Source: Cryptomeria japonica | Lineage: Eukaryota > Streptophyta > Pinopsida > Cupressales > Cupressaceae | Direction: 5' to 3' | Assembly (NCBI RefSeq): GCF_030272615.1 | Contig: NC_081405.1 | Span: 609,698,677-609,762,676, forward strand | Length of the DNA stretch: 64,000 nucleotides | In this document: positions 24,619 through 36,060 of the stretch, piece after piece | Layout of the letters: every line of letters begins with the position of its first letter | How positions within the stretch are numbered: position 1 is the first letter of the stretch | The notes under the pieces: model-generated | Told to the model about the DNA's origin: nothing | Database searches by the model: none | What the model saw: the letters and a program-made list of their open reading frames with translations, nothing else | Program-made: the position numbers and the translations under genes

Positions 24619-25015
24619 AATTCTGTTCATAATTTGGATTAAGTATTTAATTATAAATATATATATATAATTCTAGTTATAATTTGAAGCAAGTAATAAA
24701 GAGAAATTTAAAAATGGTTGGTTAGGCTATATAGTCATATTGGAGATTAAATTAATTTTTCTCTCTTATTTTTCTTTAACGTGATTGATTTAATAAGCCT
24801 AATGGCTAGGTATCTCGAGGAGATAAAATTAAACCAGTTAGTTTTCCGCAAATAAATATTTAAACAATCTATCGATGCTTCGTTCATCTCAGAGCTAGAT
24901 CGAATTTAATTATGAAAATTTCTATAACGCTTGTCGTGTGAGTGAACTTGTTAATTAATTAGTATGTTTTAAAAAAAAATTTGTTCCGTTTTTGCCCTAA
25001 ATTTTGGGCATGATA
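21382..25015 (+). repeat. Gypsy LTR1, complete (3634 bp)
   Basis: It starts TGTGAGGCCTCACC, whose bases 21383-21394 form a perfect 12-bp palindrome, and ends GGGCATGATA (LTR3 ends GGGCATGACA). Coordinates follow from the polypurine tract on the left and the primer-binding site on the right. It holds several TA-rich microsatellites (23866-24000, 24540-24620, 24655-24667) and a GC-rich hairpin array (24046-24261). A conserved 123-codon open frame (21652-22023) and shorter ones are not credible genes. Confidence 0.9.
24046..24261. repeat. Hairpin array in gypsy LTR1 (six CCACTnTGTG palindromes)
   Basis: Six units of about 22 bp, each a near-perfect inverted repeat of the type CCACTGTGTGGCCACACAGTGG cut at 24061, 24097, 24133, 24168, 24207 and 24240, have a spacing of 33-39 bp. 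GC-rich spacers such as GGCCGCGGCCG separate them. A further stem GGGTCC/GGACCC (24046-24060) opens the array. It is a CpG-rich island in an AT-rich LTR. The array also occurs in LTR3. Confidence 0.85.
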
Positions 25016-25018
25016 TTT

Positions 25019-25030
25019 TGGTATCAGAGC
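25019..25030 (+). promoter_or_regulatory. Primer-binding site of gypsy element E
   Basis: TGGTATCAGAGC, four bases after the LTR1 end, matches initiator-Met tRNA. It shows that LTR1 serves as the 5' LTR of E. Confidence 0.92.
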
Positions 25031-25187
25031 AAGGTTTCCACACTAGGAACCTTACTCACTTACGTTTCGCCTTAGAACATTTAAAATTATTTTTGTTAAA
25101 TTGGTTTTATCAGACTTTTGAATTTAATTGAATTAAATATTATTCTAAAGAAATAAATTAATTGTTTTGCCTTATTTTCCTCATAGG
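25031..25187 (+). other. Leader of gypsy element E
   Basis: AT-rich untranslated stretch between primer-binding site and gag ATG; ends in a pyrimidine run TTATTTTCCTCATAG just before the ATG. No open frame of note. Confidence 0.6.
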
Positions 25188-28100
25188 ATGCCTCCGACGA
25201 CACGACAAGCTCACAAGCGCGGACGTGGTCCTAGACGTGTGCGCATAGCATGCGATGAGGTAGAGAGGGAGGTATCGGTTCCAGAGGAGAACCCAGAAGC
25301 ACCTCCCGAACAGCCAAATGAACCTAACCGTGACATTTTAGCAGCCATTCAGAATCTTATTGGCATTGTTCAGGAAAGGATCCCAGCAGAGAACCCTCAG
25401 GTTAGGAGTCATGACTCTGGGAGTCATAGATCTATTGATAGAGAACGAAGCAGGAGCCCAACTCCGATTCCTGTAGAGAGTCAGGGTGGTAATGAGCTAG
25501 AGTCAGTGCATATGCCAGGACCACCTCCAGCGGTGGAACCAGTTTGTTTTGAGAGAGGTCGTCGAGATCTAGGGGATCTCATCAGGGAGGTCATGCGCCT
25601 CCAACCACCATCCTTTAGAGGTTCTACAGATGGAGTAGAGGCCGAGGCATGGCTTCTGAGTCTTGAGAGGTGCTTTGTGTTGCATTCTTATGAGAGCAAC
25701 TTGAAAGCGCGTGTTGCAGTTCATCTTCTGAGAGGGACAGCCTCCACCTGGTGGAGACAGGAAGAGTACAAATGCGGATTAGTTCCTTATACACTCACTT
25801 GGGAGATATTCACAGAGAGGTTCCGTGAGAGGTACTTATCAGAACACTTCAGGCAGCGTCGTATAGACGAATTTCATGATCTCCAACAAAAAGGCTTGTC
25901 AGTAACCCAGTATGAGAGTAAATTCTTTGAGTTGTTTCCTTATGTAGATTATCTAAAGGATGAGAAACTTCTTGTAAACCACTTCATCAGGGGATTGAAT
26001 GCCGGTATAGCAGGGCCTTTTAGGATGTCCACTCTAGAGAGCCTTCGGGTTGTTGTGGAGAAGGCAGTGATTGCCGAGGAGATTCAGGTTAGGCCACAGG
26101 ACAATAGGGATCAGTTTCAGAACCGAAATCCCGCACCTCAGACTTATGGATTCCAGAAACCACATTGGAAAGGGAACAACCGAAATTCTCAGGAGTTCTC
26201 CAAACCCCCTCCTCCACAACAGACACCACAGAACCAGAGGCAGAAGCCTCCACAGTATCAGTAGGGCTCCAAGCCCAAGCAGTGGCAAACTCAGGGACAA
26301 AAACGTGATCAGAGATCACAGGGGCAGTACACACAGCCGACGGGGACTCAGTAGTCCTCTAGGGGTGGGTACAGCAGATCCAGTAGGACAGGAGGTCAGG
26401 CATTCTCTAGGCCTCAAGGTGCCCAATTCCAGGCATGGGGTGCTTGCTTTACATTTGGAGCCATGGGGCATATGGCGAGGGATTGCCCTCAGGGACAGGT
26501 AGCAGGGAGTCAGCAGATGGCCACTTCAGAGCCGACAGTTGGTGATATGGGCAGATCCCATAGAGTTTTCGCAGTGGTTGACAACCGCCAGGCTGAGCAT
26601 CAGGCCACGGTTATTGAATCTACAAGTATAATCAAAGGTAACAATGTATCTATTTTGTTTGATTCAGAAGCTACTGACTCCTTTATATCTCCATTGGTTG
26701 TGGAGCGTTGCGGGCTAGTGGCAACTAGGCAGGGTGTCAGTTGGGAAGTGGAATTAGCTTCATTGGCTAGAGTGTCAGTGGAATCAGAGGTTAGGGAATG
26801 TCAGCTGCAGATTGGCAAGACCACGACTTTAGTAGACCTTAGAGTGACTCCACTTGGATCTTACGGAATCGTACTTGGCATGGATTGGCTTTATGCCCAC
26901 AGAGCCAAGTTGGATTGCCGCCTAAAAAGGATCGAGCGTGAGGATGATCATGGTTCACCCATAGTTATCACCGGGATTCAGAGGCTCGTGTCTCTTCGCA
27001 TGATTTCCGCAATGCAGCTTAAGCGGAGCATGCGGAAGGGATGTCAACTTTTTGCTATCACTATCAGTGACAGAGGGGAAGAGGAGGAAAAAGAAACATC
27101 GCTGGATGACCATCCTATCCTTAAGGGATATTCAGACGTATTTCCTTCAAAGTTATTGGGAATGCCTCCCCGTAGAGAGATTGATTTTCATATAGACCTA
27201 GTACCAGGAGCCGAGCCAGTTTCCAGAGCACCTTATAGAATGACCACAAATGAGCTTAATGAACTTAAAATTCAGCTTGAGGAACTTCTTGAGAAGGGTC
27301 ATATCCGTCCTAGCGTATCCCCGTGGGGTGCACCAGTCATCTTCGTTAAGAAAAAGGATGGATCTCTCCGATTGTGTATGGATTATCGGCAGCTAAATAA
27401 AGTAACCATCAAGAACCGATATCCTTTGCCCAGAATTGATGATTTATTTGACCAGCTTCAAGGTGCCAAAGTCTTTTCCAAAATAGATCTGAAGCCTGGA
27501 TACCATCAGTTGAGAATAGTGGAAAGTGATATCCACAAGACGGCTTTTCGCACTAGATATGGTCACTATGAGTTTACCGTAGTCCCCTTTGGACTTACGA
27601 ATGCCCCAACAGTTTTTATGAGCCTCATGAATGGGGTGTTCCGCACCTTTCTGGACTATTTTGTTATTGTGTTCCTCGATGATATACTGATATATTCTCA
27701 GAATGAGAAGGAGCATGAGGAGCACCTGAAATAGGTATTGTAGTGTTTGCGGGATAACCAGTTGTTTGGCAGCCTATCGAAGTGTTCTTTCTTTCGATCT
27801 GAGGTCAAGTACCTTGGACACGTTATTTCCAGTGATGGGATCTCAGTTGACCCATCAAAGATTAGGGTTATTATGGATTGGCCAGCGCCTACCAGTGTGA
27901 CAGAGGTTAGGAGTTTCATGGGTTTAGCAAGGTATTACCGACGTTTTGTCAAGGGTTTCTCTAGAGTCGCACACCCTATTACTTCTCTTCAGCATAAAGG
28001 GAAGAAATTTGAGTGGACAGAGAAGTGCGAGAAGGCCTTTCAGGAACTCAAGAAGGTGCTTACTAGCGCTCCTATCCTTGTTGTACCAGATCCTTCAGCT

Positions 28101-29954
28101 GAATTCATGGTTTGTACAGATGCTTCCCTAGAGGGTTTAGGGGCAGTTCTTATGCAGGATGGTAGGGACATAGCTTTCGAGTCTAGGAAACTTAAGACTC
28201 ATGAACTTAATTATCCCACTCACGACCTTGAGCTCACAGCAGTAGTGCATGCACTTGTGAGGTGGAGACACTTCCTTTTAGGTCATCACTTTGAGTTGCA
28301 TTCAGACCATCAGAGTCTTCAGTACATCTTCACTCAGCCGAACCTTAATGCACGTCAGAGGAGATGGATGGAGTTCTTGTGCGAATATGATTTTGACGTT
28401 CACTACATCAAGGGAAAGGAAAATGTAGTTGCAGATGCCTTGAGTAGCAGACGTCATGAGGTTTACACCATATCCATGGGCACAGACTTGAGAGACCATA
28501 TACTTCAGCACTTGTCAGAGGATGGATGGTATGCAGAGGTTTGTCAGGTATTACGTTCTCAAGTTACTCTAGTAGGGAAATATGTGGACTATTCTTTGGA
28601 GTCTGATGGACTGTTACGCCACAGAGGGCGCATTTATGTACCTTCCTTCAGAGGGTTGCAAGAGTTCATTGTCACGGAAGCTCATAGAGCTCCTTATGCA
28701 GTGCATCCCGGGGTTAAGAAGTTGCATGCTAACTTGAGGTAGTTGTATCATTGGCCGGGAATGCGGCAGCTCATTGCTGAGATAGTAGCTCGATGTCTCG
28801 AGTGTCAGAGGGTAAAGGCGGAGCACTGCCATCCAGGTGGGTTGCTTCAGTCTCATGCTATACCAGAGTGGAAGTGGGATACTATATCCATGGATTTCAT
28901 CATTGGTCTCCCTATGTCTTCTCGTCGCCATGATGCTATCTTGGTGACAGTTGACAAGTTGACCAAAGTAGCTCACTTTTCACCAGTTTGTACTACATTC
29001 ATAGCTCCAGCAGTAGCACAGGTGTTCTTGCGAGACATTGTTAGGCTTCATGGCGTACCCCGCAAGATTATTTCTGACAGGGATTCTCTTTTCACTTCTT
29101 CCTTTTGGAAGTCATTATAGGTAGCTATGGGCACTAAGCTCAATTTCAGTACAGCCTATCACCCAGAGACAGAAGGTTAGACAGAGAGGGTCAATCAGGT
29201 GTTAGAGGATATGCTTCGTATGTATGTCATGGATCATCAAGCCCGGTGGGAGGTGTATCTTTCCTTAGTGGAGTTTGCCTATAACAATGGGAATCACACT
29301 TCTTTGGGGATGCTACCCTACCAGGCACTATACGGCAGGCCTTGCAGGACGCCCTTGAGTTGGGACCGCATAGAGGATAGAGTTGCTATTGGTCCTGAGT
29401 TAGTTCGGGATATGGAACAACAGGTGCATTTGATTAGGCAGCGTCTCAGAGAGGCTCAGGATAGAGAAAAGAAGTATGCCAATGTAAAGAGGATAGATCG
29501 TAGCTACTTGGTTGGAGATAGAGTTTTCTTGAGAGTGCGACCGCATAAGAGTCCAATCCATTACGGAAAGGGTTCTAAGCTCACACCTCGCTTTGTAGAA
29601 CCTTTCGAAATTTTGGAGAGGATAGGCCCAGTTGCCTACCGTTTAGCTTTGCCACCTAGCCTGTCACGCATCCACGATGTGTTTCATGTTTCAGTTTTGA
29701 GAAAATATATCTATGATGAGTCTCACCTTTTAGATTGGGATGCCTTGTAGGTGGAGTCAAACGGGCAGCTAGCTTTGGAGCCCATTCGCATTTTGGCACA
29801 CTGGACATTGGCCCTTCGAGGTTGAGAGCTGGACCAGGTTAGGGTCCAGTGGGATTGTTATGATGAGGTTACAGCTTCATGGGAGGACGCAACACATATG
29901 AGATTGGAGTACCCCCACCTCTTTGATGAACTCTAGGAGGAAGTTCATGCCTAG
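25188..29954 (+). pseudogene. Gypsy gag-pol E, complete in one frame with ten stops
   Basis: The ATG at 25188 opens gag (MPPTTRQAHKRGRGPRRVR). Its capsid core is near 25570-26100 (LSLERCFVLHSYE). The zinc knuckle at 26445-26487 reads CFTF where CxxC is expected. The protease has DSE (26661-26669) in place of DSG. Reverse transcriptase has FLDD at 27672-27683, RNase H begins near 28116 ([13 protein letters not shown]), and integrase runs from about 28640 to a chromodomain-like end; the final TAG is at 29952. Stops at 26262, 26352, 27732, 27741, 28740, 29118, 29178, 29748, 29823 and 29934 are all TAG or TGA. Where D or F can be compared the original codon is CAG or CGA. No frameshift is seen. 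Confidence 0.93.
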
Positions 29955-29964
29955 AGGGGGAGGA

Positions 29965-32189
29965 TGTGAGGCCTCACCTCGACTCGGTCTGACATTCAGT
30001 GGATTTTATATTTAGACTATGATGGATACTTTATTTACATGCTTTTTGAGACTTAGAACTTATATGATTTTAGGATTTGGATAACATTGCTATGATTTGG
30101 TGATTTACTTATATGCTTTATGACATAGAACACTTCATGATTGTTAGATAGAATGATATTGCAATGATAGATGTCGTTATTGAATTTGCAGGACTTTACT
30201 CTGAATATAGAACTATGATGTATGTCTAGTTTATGTGAATTGGGATGAAATTGCTTATGTGAATTTGCTTGATAAAAAGATGTATTTAGTCTGTGCAGAT
30301 GAAAATTGTATGCAAGTTATGATGTGCATTGTTATATTATTGAATTATATTATATATGGATATTTGGAAGTACTAATGTGTAAATTGAGATGCACAGGGA
30401 AAATTTACCATGTGACCATGGAAAATTATGGAGAATCAAACCTAGACTTATGTATGTTCGTAAGCCAGGGGTTGTCTATTTGGAGAGACAACACCCCATT
30501 TGTGTTGTATTTTATTCGTAACAGTATATGCTGCATGAGTGTTAAGTGTTATTTAAATTTATTGTGTAAAAACCACAAGAGACAATTTCATGTTTTATTT
30601 TTGTAAAGTGTTTTATTTGTGTCACTTGACACATGTGTGGATTTAAATTTAAATGTTTTATTTGTGTCTCTTGGTGGGAAAGTGTTTAATTATAGTTTTT
30701 CTTCTTAAATAAAATAATGTGTTGTCATAAATACTTTGGGAATATAATATTTGGGGTGGTCAACTTATGTTTGACCCGAAAATAAACTTCAGAGGGGTTT
30801 AAAATGGGTTAAATGAACACCTAGGGGTAGTTTAATAGGGTTTCCTAAAGCCCATAAGGTATACCTAGGGGTTAGGGGTAATTTTAGGCAAGTTTCTACT
30901 TTATAATGATCTTTTTAATGCTTTGAAAATTGGCTTTTTTGAGTTGTGCGAAAATTGAAGATTAGAAGTTTAAATCTAATTAAGATTTTTCCTTTTGGAA
31001 TGGGAGTCTTTTTGCATTTTTTCTTTCTTTCCCTTTTAGTTTTGGAAACTTGTGAGAACTCAGAAAGTGAGCTTCTTAAGCAAGATTTTTGAGAATTGGA
31101 GGGTAATCACCCACTCTCCATTTTTGGAGACAGAAGAAAATTTGAAAAGAAAATAATGTTATGGAATAGAAAAATTGATTAAGGGTAGAAGGAAAAAGAT
31201 TTGTGGATTGGGCAACTCTTCTTCTTGTTTATGTCTGGAAGTTGTTGGTGTAAGAAATCTGTGTTCTTGAAAGTTTGTGTTAGAAAATCTTTTGGTATTT
31301 GTGCTTTATGAATTGTTGTGTTTTGGGAGTTTTCTCAAGACCTCTTACTCTTGGGAGAGAAGAGGATCTTGAGGGTGGTAGCAGTGACAACCCTCGAGTG
31401 AGAGACTCTCTTTTGAGAGCGATCACAAGGGATCTTTGTGTGACCCTTGCTGCATGGCCTGTTTGTGCAATGGGGATCATAAGGAGGGATATAAGGCTAG
31501 AATGCCTTTAGGGGGCATAAGGAATAAGGGGTTGAGATTCTTGATATTATTATTGTGCCATGAGGTGGCTTCTTGTTTATTTCATACTTGCAGTTCTCCT
31601 CAGGGAATTGGTCCACTACCACCCTTTGAAAATGTTCATCACCAAAGTGTGGTGCTGTGAAAGCCAAGTTGGGAATGTGTCTGGAATATCTGTATGCATT
31701 GCTTTCTATGTGTTTGCCTGTTTCTTACCCATCTAGGAATTGGTTCTCCGAGCTCAGGGGTGGCTACCAGTTAGCCTAGGCTGGCAGGTGAGCACTCCGT
31801 GGTCATATTGTGTTTATCTATTATGCAGGAAAGTCAGGAGAAAGAGAATAGGATCCATGAAAAAGATACATAAGATTATTATTGAAGATACTTAAATCCA
31901 GTTGCAGATATTTGTTTAAATTTGTTATAGAAGTATGCCTCATTCATAGAAAAGAGAAGCAAGTTGTAATTATTGAAAATAGACTTGAAGTTTTACTATT
32001 GTGGCTATTCAAGAAACATCCTGTAAATTGGTAGAATATCTTAGAGTTGTTAAAGAAAAAAAAGAAAAGCTTGTTTTATTTCTACTTCTGATTTTTAGTA
32101 AAAGAAAAGTTATTTTGAGTTGCATGCAAAAGTTTCTTTGTATTATGGAAAGAAAAAAAAAAAGAATAGCTTTCAATTAAAATTTATCT
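29965..32189 (+). repeat. Gypsy LTR2, left 2.2 kb only
   Basis: It starts TGTGAGGCCTCACC after the tract at 29953-29964 and follows LTR1 to the position equivalent to about 23670 (TTCAATTAAAATTTATCT). It then jumps into pol. Relative to LTR1 and LTR3 it lacks about 75 bp near 31217, between two CTTCTT-like runs. It acts as the nominal 3' LTR of E but is incomplete. Confidence 0.88.
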
Positions 32190-32908
32190 CATGAACTTAA
32201 TTATCCCACTCATGACCTTGAGCTCGCAGTAGTAGTGCATGCACTTGTGAGGTGGAGACACTTCCTTTTAGGTCATCACTTTGAGTTGCATTCAGACCAT
32301 CAGAGTCTTCAGTACATCTTCACTCAGCCGAACCTTAATGCACGTTACAGGAGATGGATGGAGTTCTTGTGCGAATATGATTTTGACATTCACTACATCA
32401 AGGGAAAAGAAAATGTAGTTGTAGATGCCTTGAGTAGGAGATGTCATGAGGTTTACACCATATCCATGGGCACAGAATTGAGAGACCATATACTTCAGCA
32501 CTTGTCAGAGGATGGATGGTATGCAGAGGTTTGTCAGGTATTACGTTCTCAGGTTACTCTAGTAGTGAAATATGTGGACAATTCTTTGGAGTCCGATGGA
32601 CTGTTACGCCACAAAGGGCGCATTTATGTACCTTCCTCCCGAGAGTTGCGAGAGTTCATTGTCACGAAAGCTCATAGAGCTCCTTATGCAGTGCATCCCA
32701 GGGTTAAGAAGTTGCATGCTGACTTGAGGCAGTTGTATCATTGGCCAGGAATGCGGCAGCTCATTGCTGAGATAGTAGCTCGATGTCTCGAGTGTCAGAG
32801 GGTAAAGGCAGAGCACCGCCATCCAGGTGGGTTGCTTCAGTCTTATGCTATACCAGAGTGGAAGTGGGATACTATATCCATGGATTTCATCATTGGTCTC
32901 CCCATGTC
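32190..32908 (+). pseudogene. Gypsy pol fragment F: RNase H to early integrase
   Basis: In-frame pol from [12 protein letters not shown] through the RNase H end ([19 protein letters not shown]) and HHCC finger to FIIGLPMS. There are no stops in 719 bp, and position 32727 keeps CAG where D and E have TAG. It is joined to LTR sequence on both sides with only a base or two of shared sequence at the left junction (CT). It is not a separate element; it is what remains of a third array unit. Confidence 0.9.
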
Positions 32909-34731
32909 TTATTTGTGTCTCTTATTTGGGTTGCTTCAGTTTTATTTGTGTCTCTTGGTGGGAAAGTGTTTAATTATAGTTTTTCTTCTTAAATAAAATA
33001 ATGTGTTGTCATAAATACTTTGGGAATATAATATTTGGGGTGGTCAACTTATGTTTGACCCGAAAATAAACTTCAGAGGGGTTTAAAATGGGTTAAATGA
33101 ACACCTAGGGGTAGTTTAGTAGGGTTTCCTAAAGCCCATAAGGTATACCTAGGGGTTAGGGGTAATTTTAGGCAAGTTTCTACTTTATAATGATCTTTTT
33201 AACGCTTTAAAAATTGGCTTTTTTGAGTTGTGCGAAAATTGAAGATTAGAAGTTTAAATCTAATTAAGATTTTTCCTTTTGGAATGGGAGTCTTTTTGCA
33301 TTTTTTTTTTCTTTCCCTTTTAGTTTTGGAAACTTGTGAGAACTCAGAAAGTGAGCTTCTTAAGCAAGATTTTTGAGAATTGGAGGGTAATCACCCACTC
33401 TCCATTTTTGGAGACAGAAGAAAATTTGAAAAGAAAATAATGTTATGGAATAGAAAAATTGATTAAGGGTAGAAGGAAAAAGATTTGTGGATTGGGCAGC
33501 TCTTCATCAAATATCATAAAACCTTTGGCAGATTAAAGTTGGTTTCAGTTATTTATTTTAATTTCTTCTTCTTGTTTATGTCTGGAAGTTGTTGGGGTAA
33601 GAAATCTGTGTTCTTGAAAGTTTGTGTTAGAAAATCTTTTGGTATTTGTGCTTTATCAATTGTTGTGTTTTGGGAGTTTTCTCAAGACCTCTTACTCTTG
33701 GGAGAGAAGAGGATCTTGAGGGTGGTAGCAGTGACAACCCTCGAGTGAGAGATTCTCTTTTGAGAGTGATCACAAGGGATCTTTGTGTGACCCTTGCTGC
33801 ATGGCCGGTTTGTGCAATGGGGGTCATAAGGAGGGATATAAGGCTAGAATGCCTTTGGGGGGCATAAGGAATAAGGGGTTGAGATTCTTGATATTATTAT
33901 TGTGCCATGAGGTGGCTTCTTGTTTATTTCATACTTGCAGTTCTCCTCAGGGAATTGGTCCACTACCACCCTTTGAAAATGTTCATCACCAAAGTGTGGT
34001 GCTATGAAAGCCAAGTTGGGAATGTGTCTGTAATATCTGTATGCATTGCTTTCTATGTGTTTGCCTGTTTGTTGCTTGTCTAGGAATTGGTTCTCCGAGC
34101 TCGGGGGTGGCTACCAGTTAGCCTAGGCTGGCAGGTGAGCACTCCGTGGTCATATTGTGTTTATCTATTATGCAGGAAAGTCAGGAGAAAGAGAATAGGA
34201 TCCATGAAAAAGATACAGAAGATTATTATTGAAGATACTTAAATCCAGTTGCAGATATTTGTTTAAATTTGTTATAGAAGTATGCCTCATTCATAGAAAA
34301 GAGAAGCAAGTTGTAATTATTGAAAATAGACTTGAAGTTTTACTGTTGTGGCTATTCAAGAAACATCCTGTAAATTGGTAGAATATCTTACAGTTGTTAA
34401 AGAAAAAAAAGGAAAGCTTGTTTTTTTACTACTTCTGGTTTTTAGTAAAAGAAAAGTTATTTTGAGTTGCATGCAAAAGCTTCTTTGTATTATGGAAAGA
34501 AAAAAAAAGAGAATAGCTTTCAATTAAAATTTATCTATATTTTACTTATGGCAAAGTAGGAGTTATTTATGCTGAAAAATCTTAAGTATTTTAAAGAAAA
34601 AAGATGTTTTATGTAAATATTTTATTAGGGAAAAAAAATCAATGAATCTTTTTATTCTAGAGAAGTATATTGTATATCTTGAAATGTATTTCTAAATTGT
34701 ATCTTTAGTTAGTGTTGATTAAAGAGCTTCT

Positions 34732-34735
34732 CATA

Positions 34736-34815
<80 letters not shown>
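34732..34815. repeat. TA dinucleotide microsatellite in LTR3
   Basis: About 80 bp of almost pure TA. The matching place in LTR1 (23868-23883) has about 16 bp, so the tract expanded or collapsed after the LTRs separated. Confidence 0.92.
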
Positions 34816-34817
<2 letters not shown>

Positions 34818-35060
34818 TGAATAAACTTAATGCTTTTCCCTTTGTCATATTTGTTTAAAATTTTTGCATGTAAATCTTTTTTTTTTTTTTTTTTTAAATA
34901 TATATATATATATTGAAATATTTTCACCCTTTTAAACTATGGTTATAAATTCATATAAATATAAATATATATATATAAATATATATTTATATATATATAT
35001 ATATATTTATATATAATATATTTTTAAAAAAAAAATTTAAAAAAAAAGGAATTGTTTTTG

Positions 35061-35275
35061 GGTCCACGCGGACCCCATTGTGTGTACGCACACTGAGGGC
35101 CACGCAGCGCCCACTATGTGCACACACAGTGGAGTCATTTCGGCTCCCACTGTGTGGACACACAGTGGACGGCCGCGGCCGCCACTGTGTGGCCACACAG
35201 TGGGGAGCCGCTATTGGCGCCCACTGTGTGGACACATAGTGGTGCCGCGGCACCCACTGTGTCCCCACACAGTAG
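35061..35275. repeat. Hairpin array in gypsy LTR3
   Basis: Same six-unit array as in LTR1: palindromic units start near 35074, 35111, 35147, 35182, 35221 and 35254, opened by GGGTCC ... GGACCC. Spacing matches LTR1 while several unit bases differ. Confidence 0.85.
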
Positions 35276-36060
35276 CGCCATGGCCCTCCTCGCCTCCACT
35301 TCCGTAACCTGCAACAAAAAAAAAAACATGGCCGCCTTGGGGTCTTCGGCCCAGCAAAAAAAAATTCTGTTAAAAAGATATGGGTTAAACCCTAGCCCGG
35401 GTGGGGCTAGGGCAAATGGATTTTAAAAATAATATGATAATTAGATTTGAAAATATATATATGAGAAAATAGAACCCTAATTAGGGTTGGGGAAATATGG
35501 ATTAATATTTAGAAAGTTATTGTGCTTTTGAATTAGAATTAAAATATTTAAAATATATGTAATATATATATATATATATGTATCTATATATATATATATG
35601 GATATATATATATATATGTATATATATAAATTCTGGTCATAATTTGGATTAAGTATTTAATTATAAATAAATAAATAAATAAATATAAATATATATATAT
35701 ATATATATATAAAATTCTAGTTATAATTTGAAGCAAGTAATAAAGAGAAATTTAAAAATGGTTGGTTAGGCTATATAGTCATATTGGAGATTAAATTAAT
35801 TTTTCTCTCTTATTTTTCTTTAACGTGATTGATTTAATAAGCCTAATGGCTAGGTATCTCGAGGAGATAAAATTAAGCCAGTTAGTTTTCCGCAAATAAA
35901 TATTTAAACAATCTATCGATGCTTGGTTCGTCTTAGAGCTAGATCGAATTTAATTATGAAAATTTCTATAACGCTTGTCGTGTGAGTGAACTTGTTAATT
36001 AATTAGTATGTTTTAAAAAAAAAATTTGTTCCGTTTTTGCCCTAAATTTTGGGCATGACA

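Larger units (their letters stand above)
19944..36060 (+). mobile_element. Tandem Ty3/gypsy array (chromovirus type) with shared LTRs
   Basis: All parts are on one strand: pol end D (19944-21371), LTR1 (21382-25015), complete internal region E (25016-29964), broken LTR2 (29965-32189), pol fragment F (32190-32908) and broken LTR3 (32909-36060). This is the pattern of several tandem units sharing LTRs, followed by deletions. The left edge lies in mid-pol, so no target duplication can be tested. The right edge TGACA abuts the end of a B-type LTR. The very long LTR and chromodomain-like pol end (VRVQWDCYAEVTASWED) resemble the Tekay/Del lineage; that lineage name is inference. Confidence 0.85.
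32909..36060 (+). repeat. Gypsy LTR3, right 3.1 kb, with a scrambled left junction
   Basis: From about 32945 it matches LTR1 from about 22075 to the end (GGGCATGACA at 36060). The first 40 bases are a patchwork: a short LTR piece (ATTTGTGTCTCTT), a short integrase-gene piece (GGGTTGCTTCAGT) and then the same LTR piece again. Relative to LTR1 it has a longer TA repeat and about 80 extra bases ending in a T run (34815-34895). Confidence 0.88.

Noticed and set aside
25172-25188. Splice acceptor just before gypsy gag ATG (TTTTCCTCATAG)
   Set aside because: Resembles an acceptor, but no matching donor is clear in the short leader and unspliced gag expression needs none.
34815-34895. Retroposed short element with poly(A) tail
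   Set aside because: The T run is on the wrong side for a tail of either orientation, and no target duplication is visible in the TA tract.
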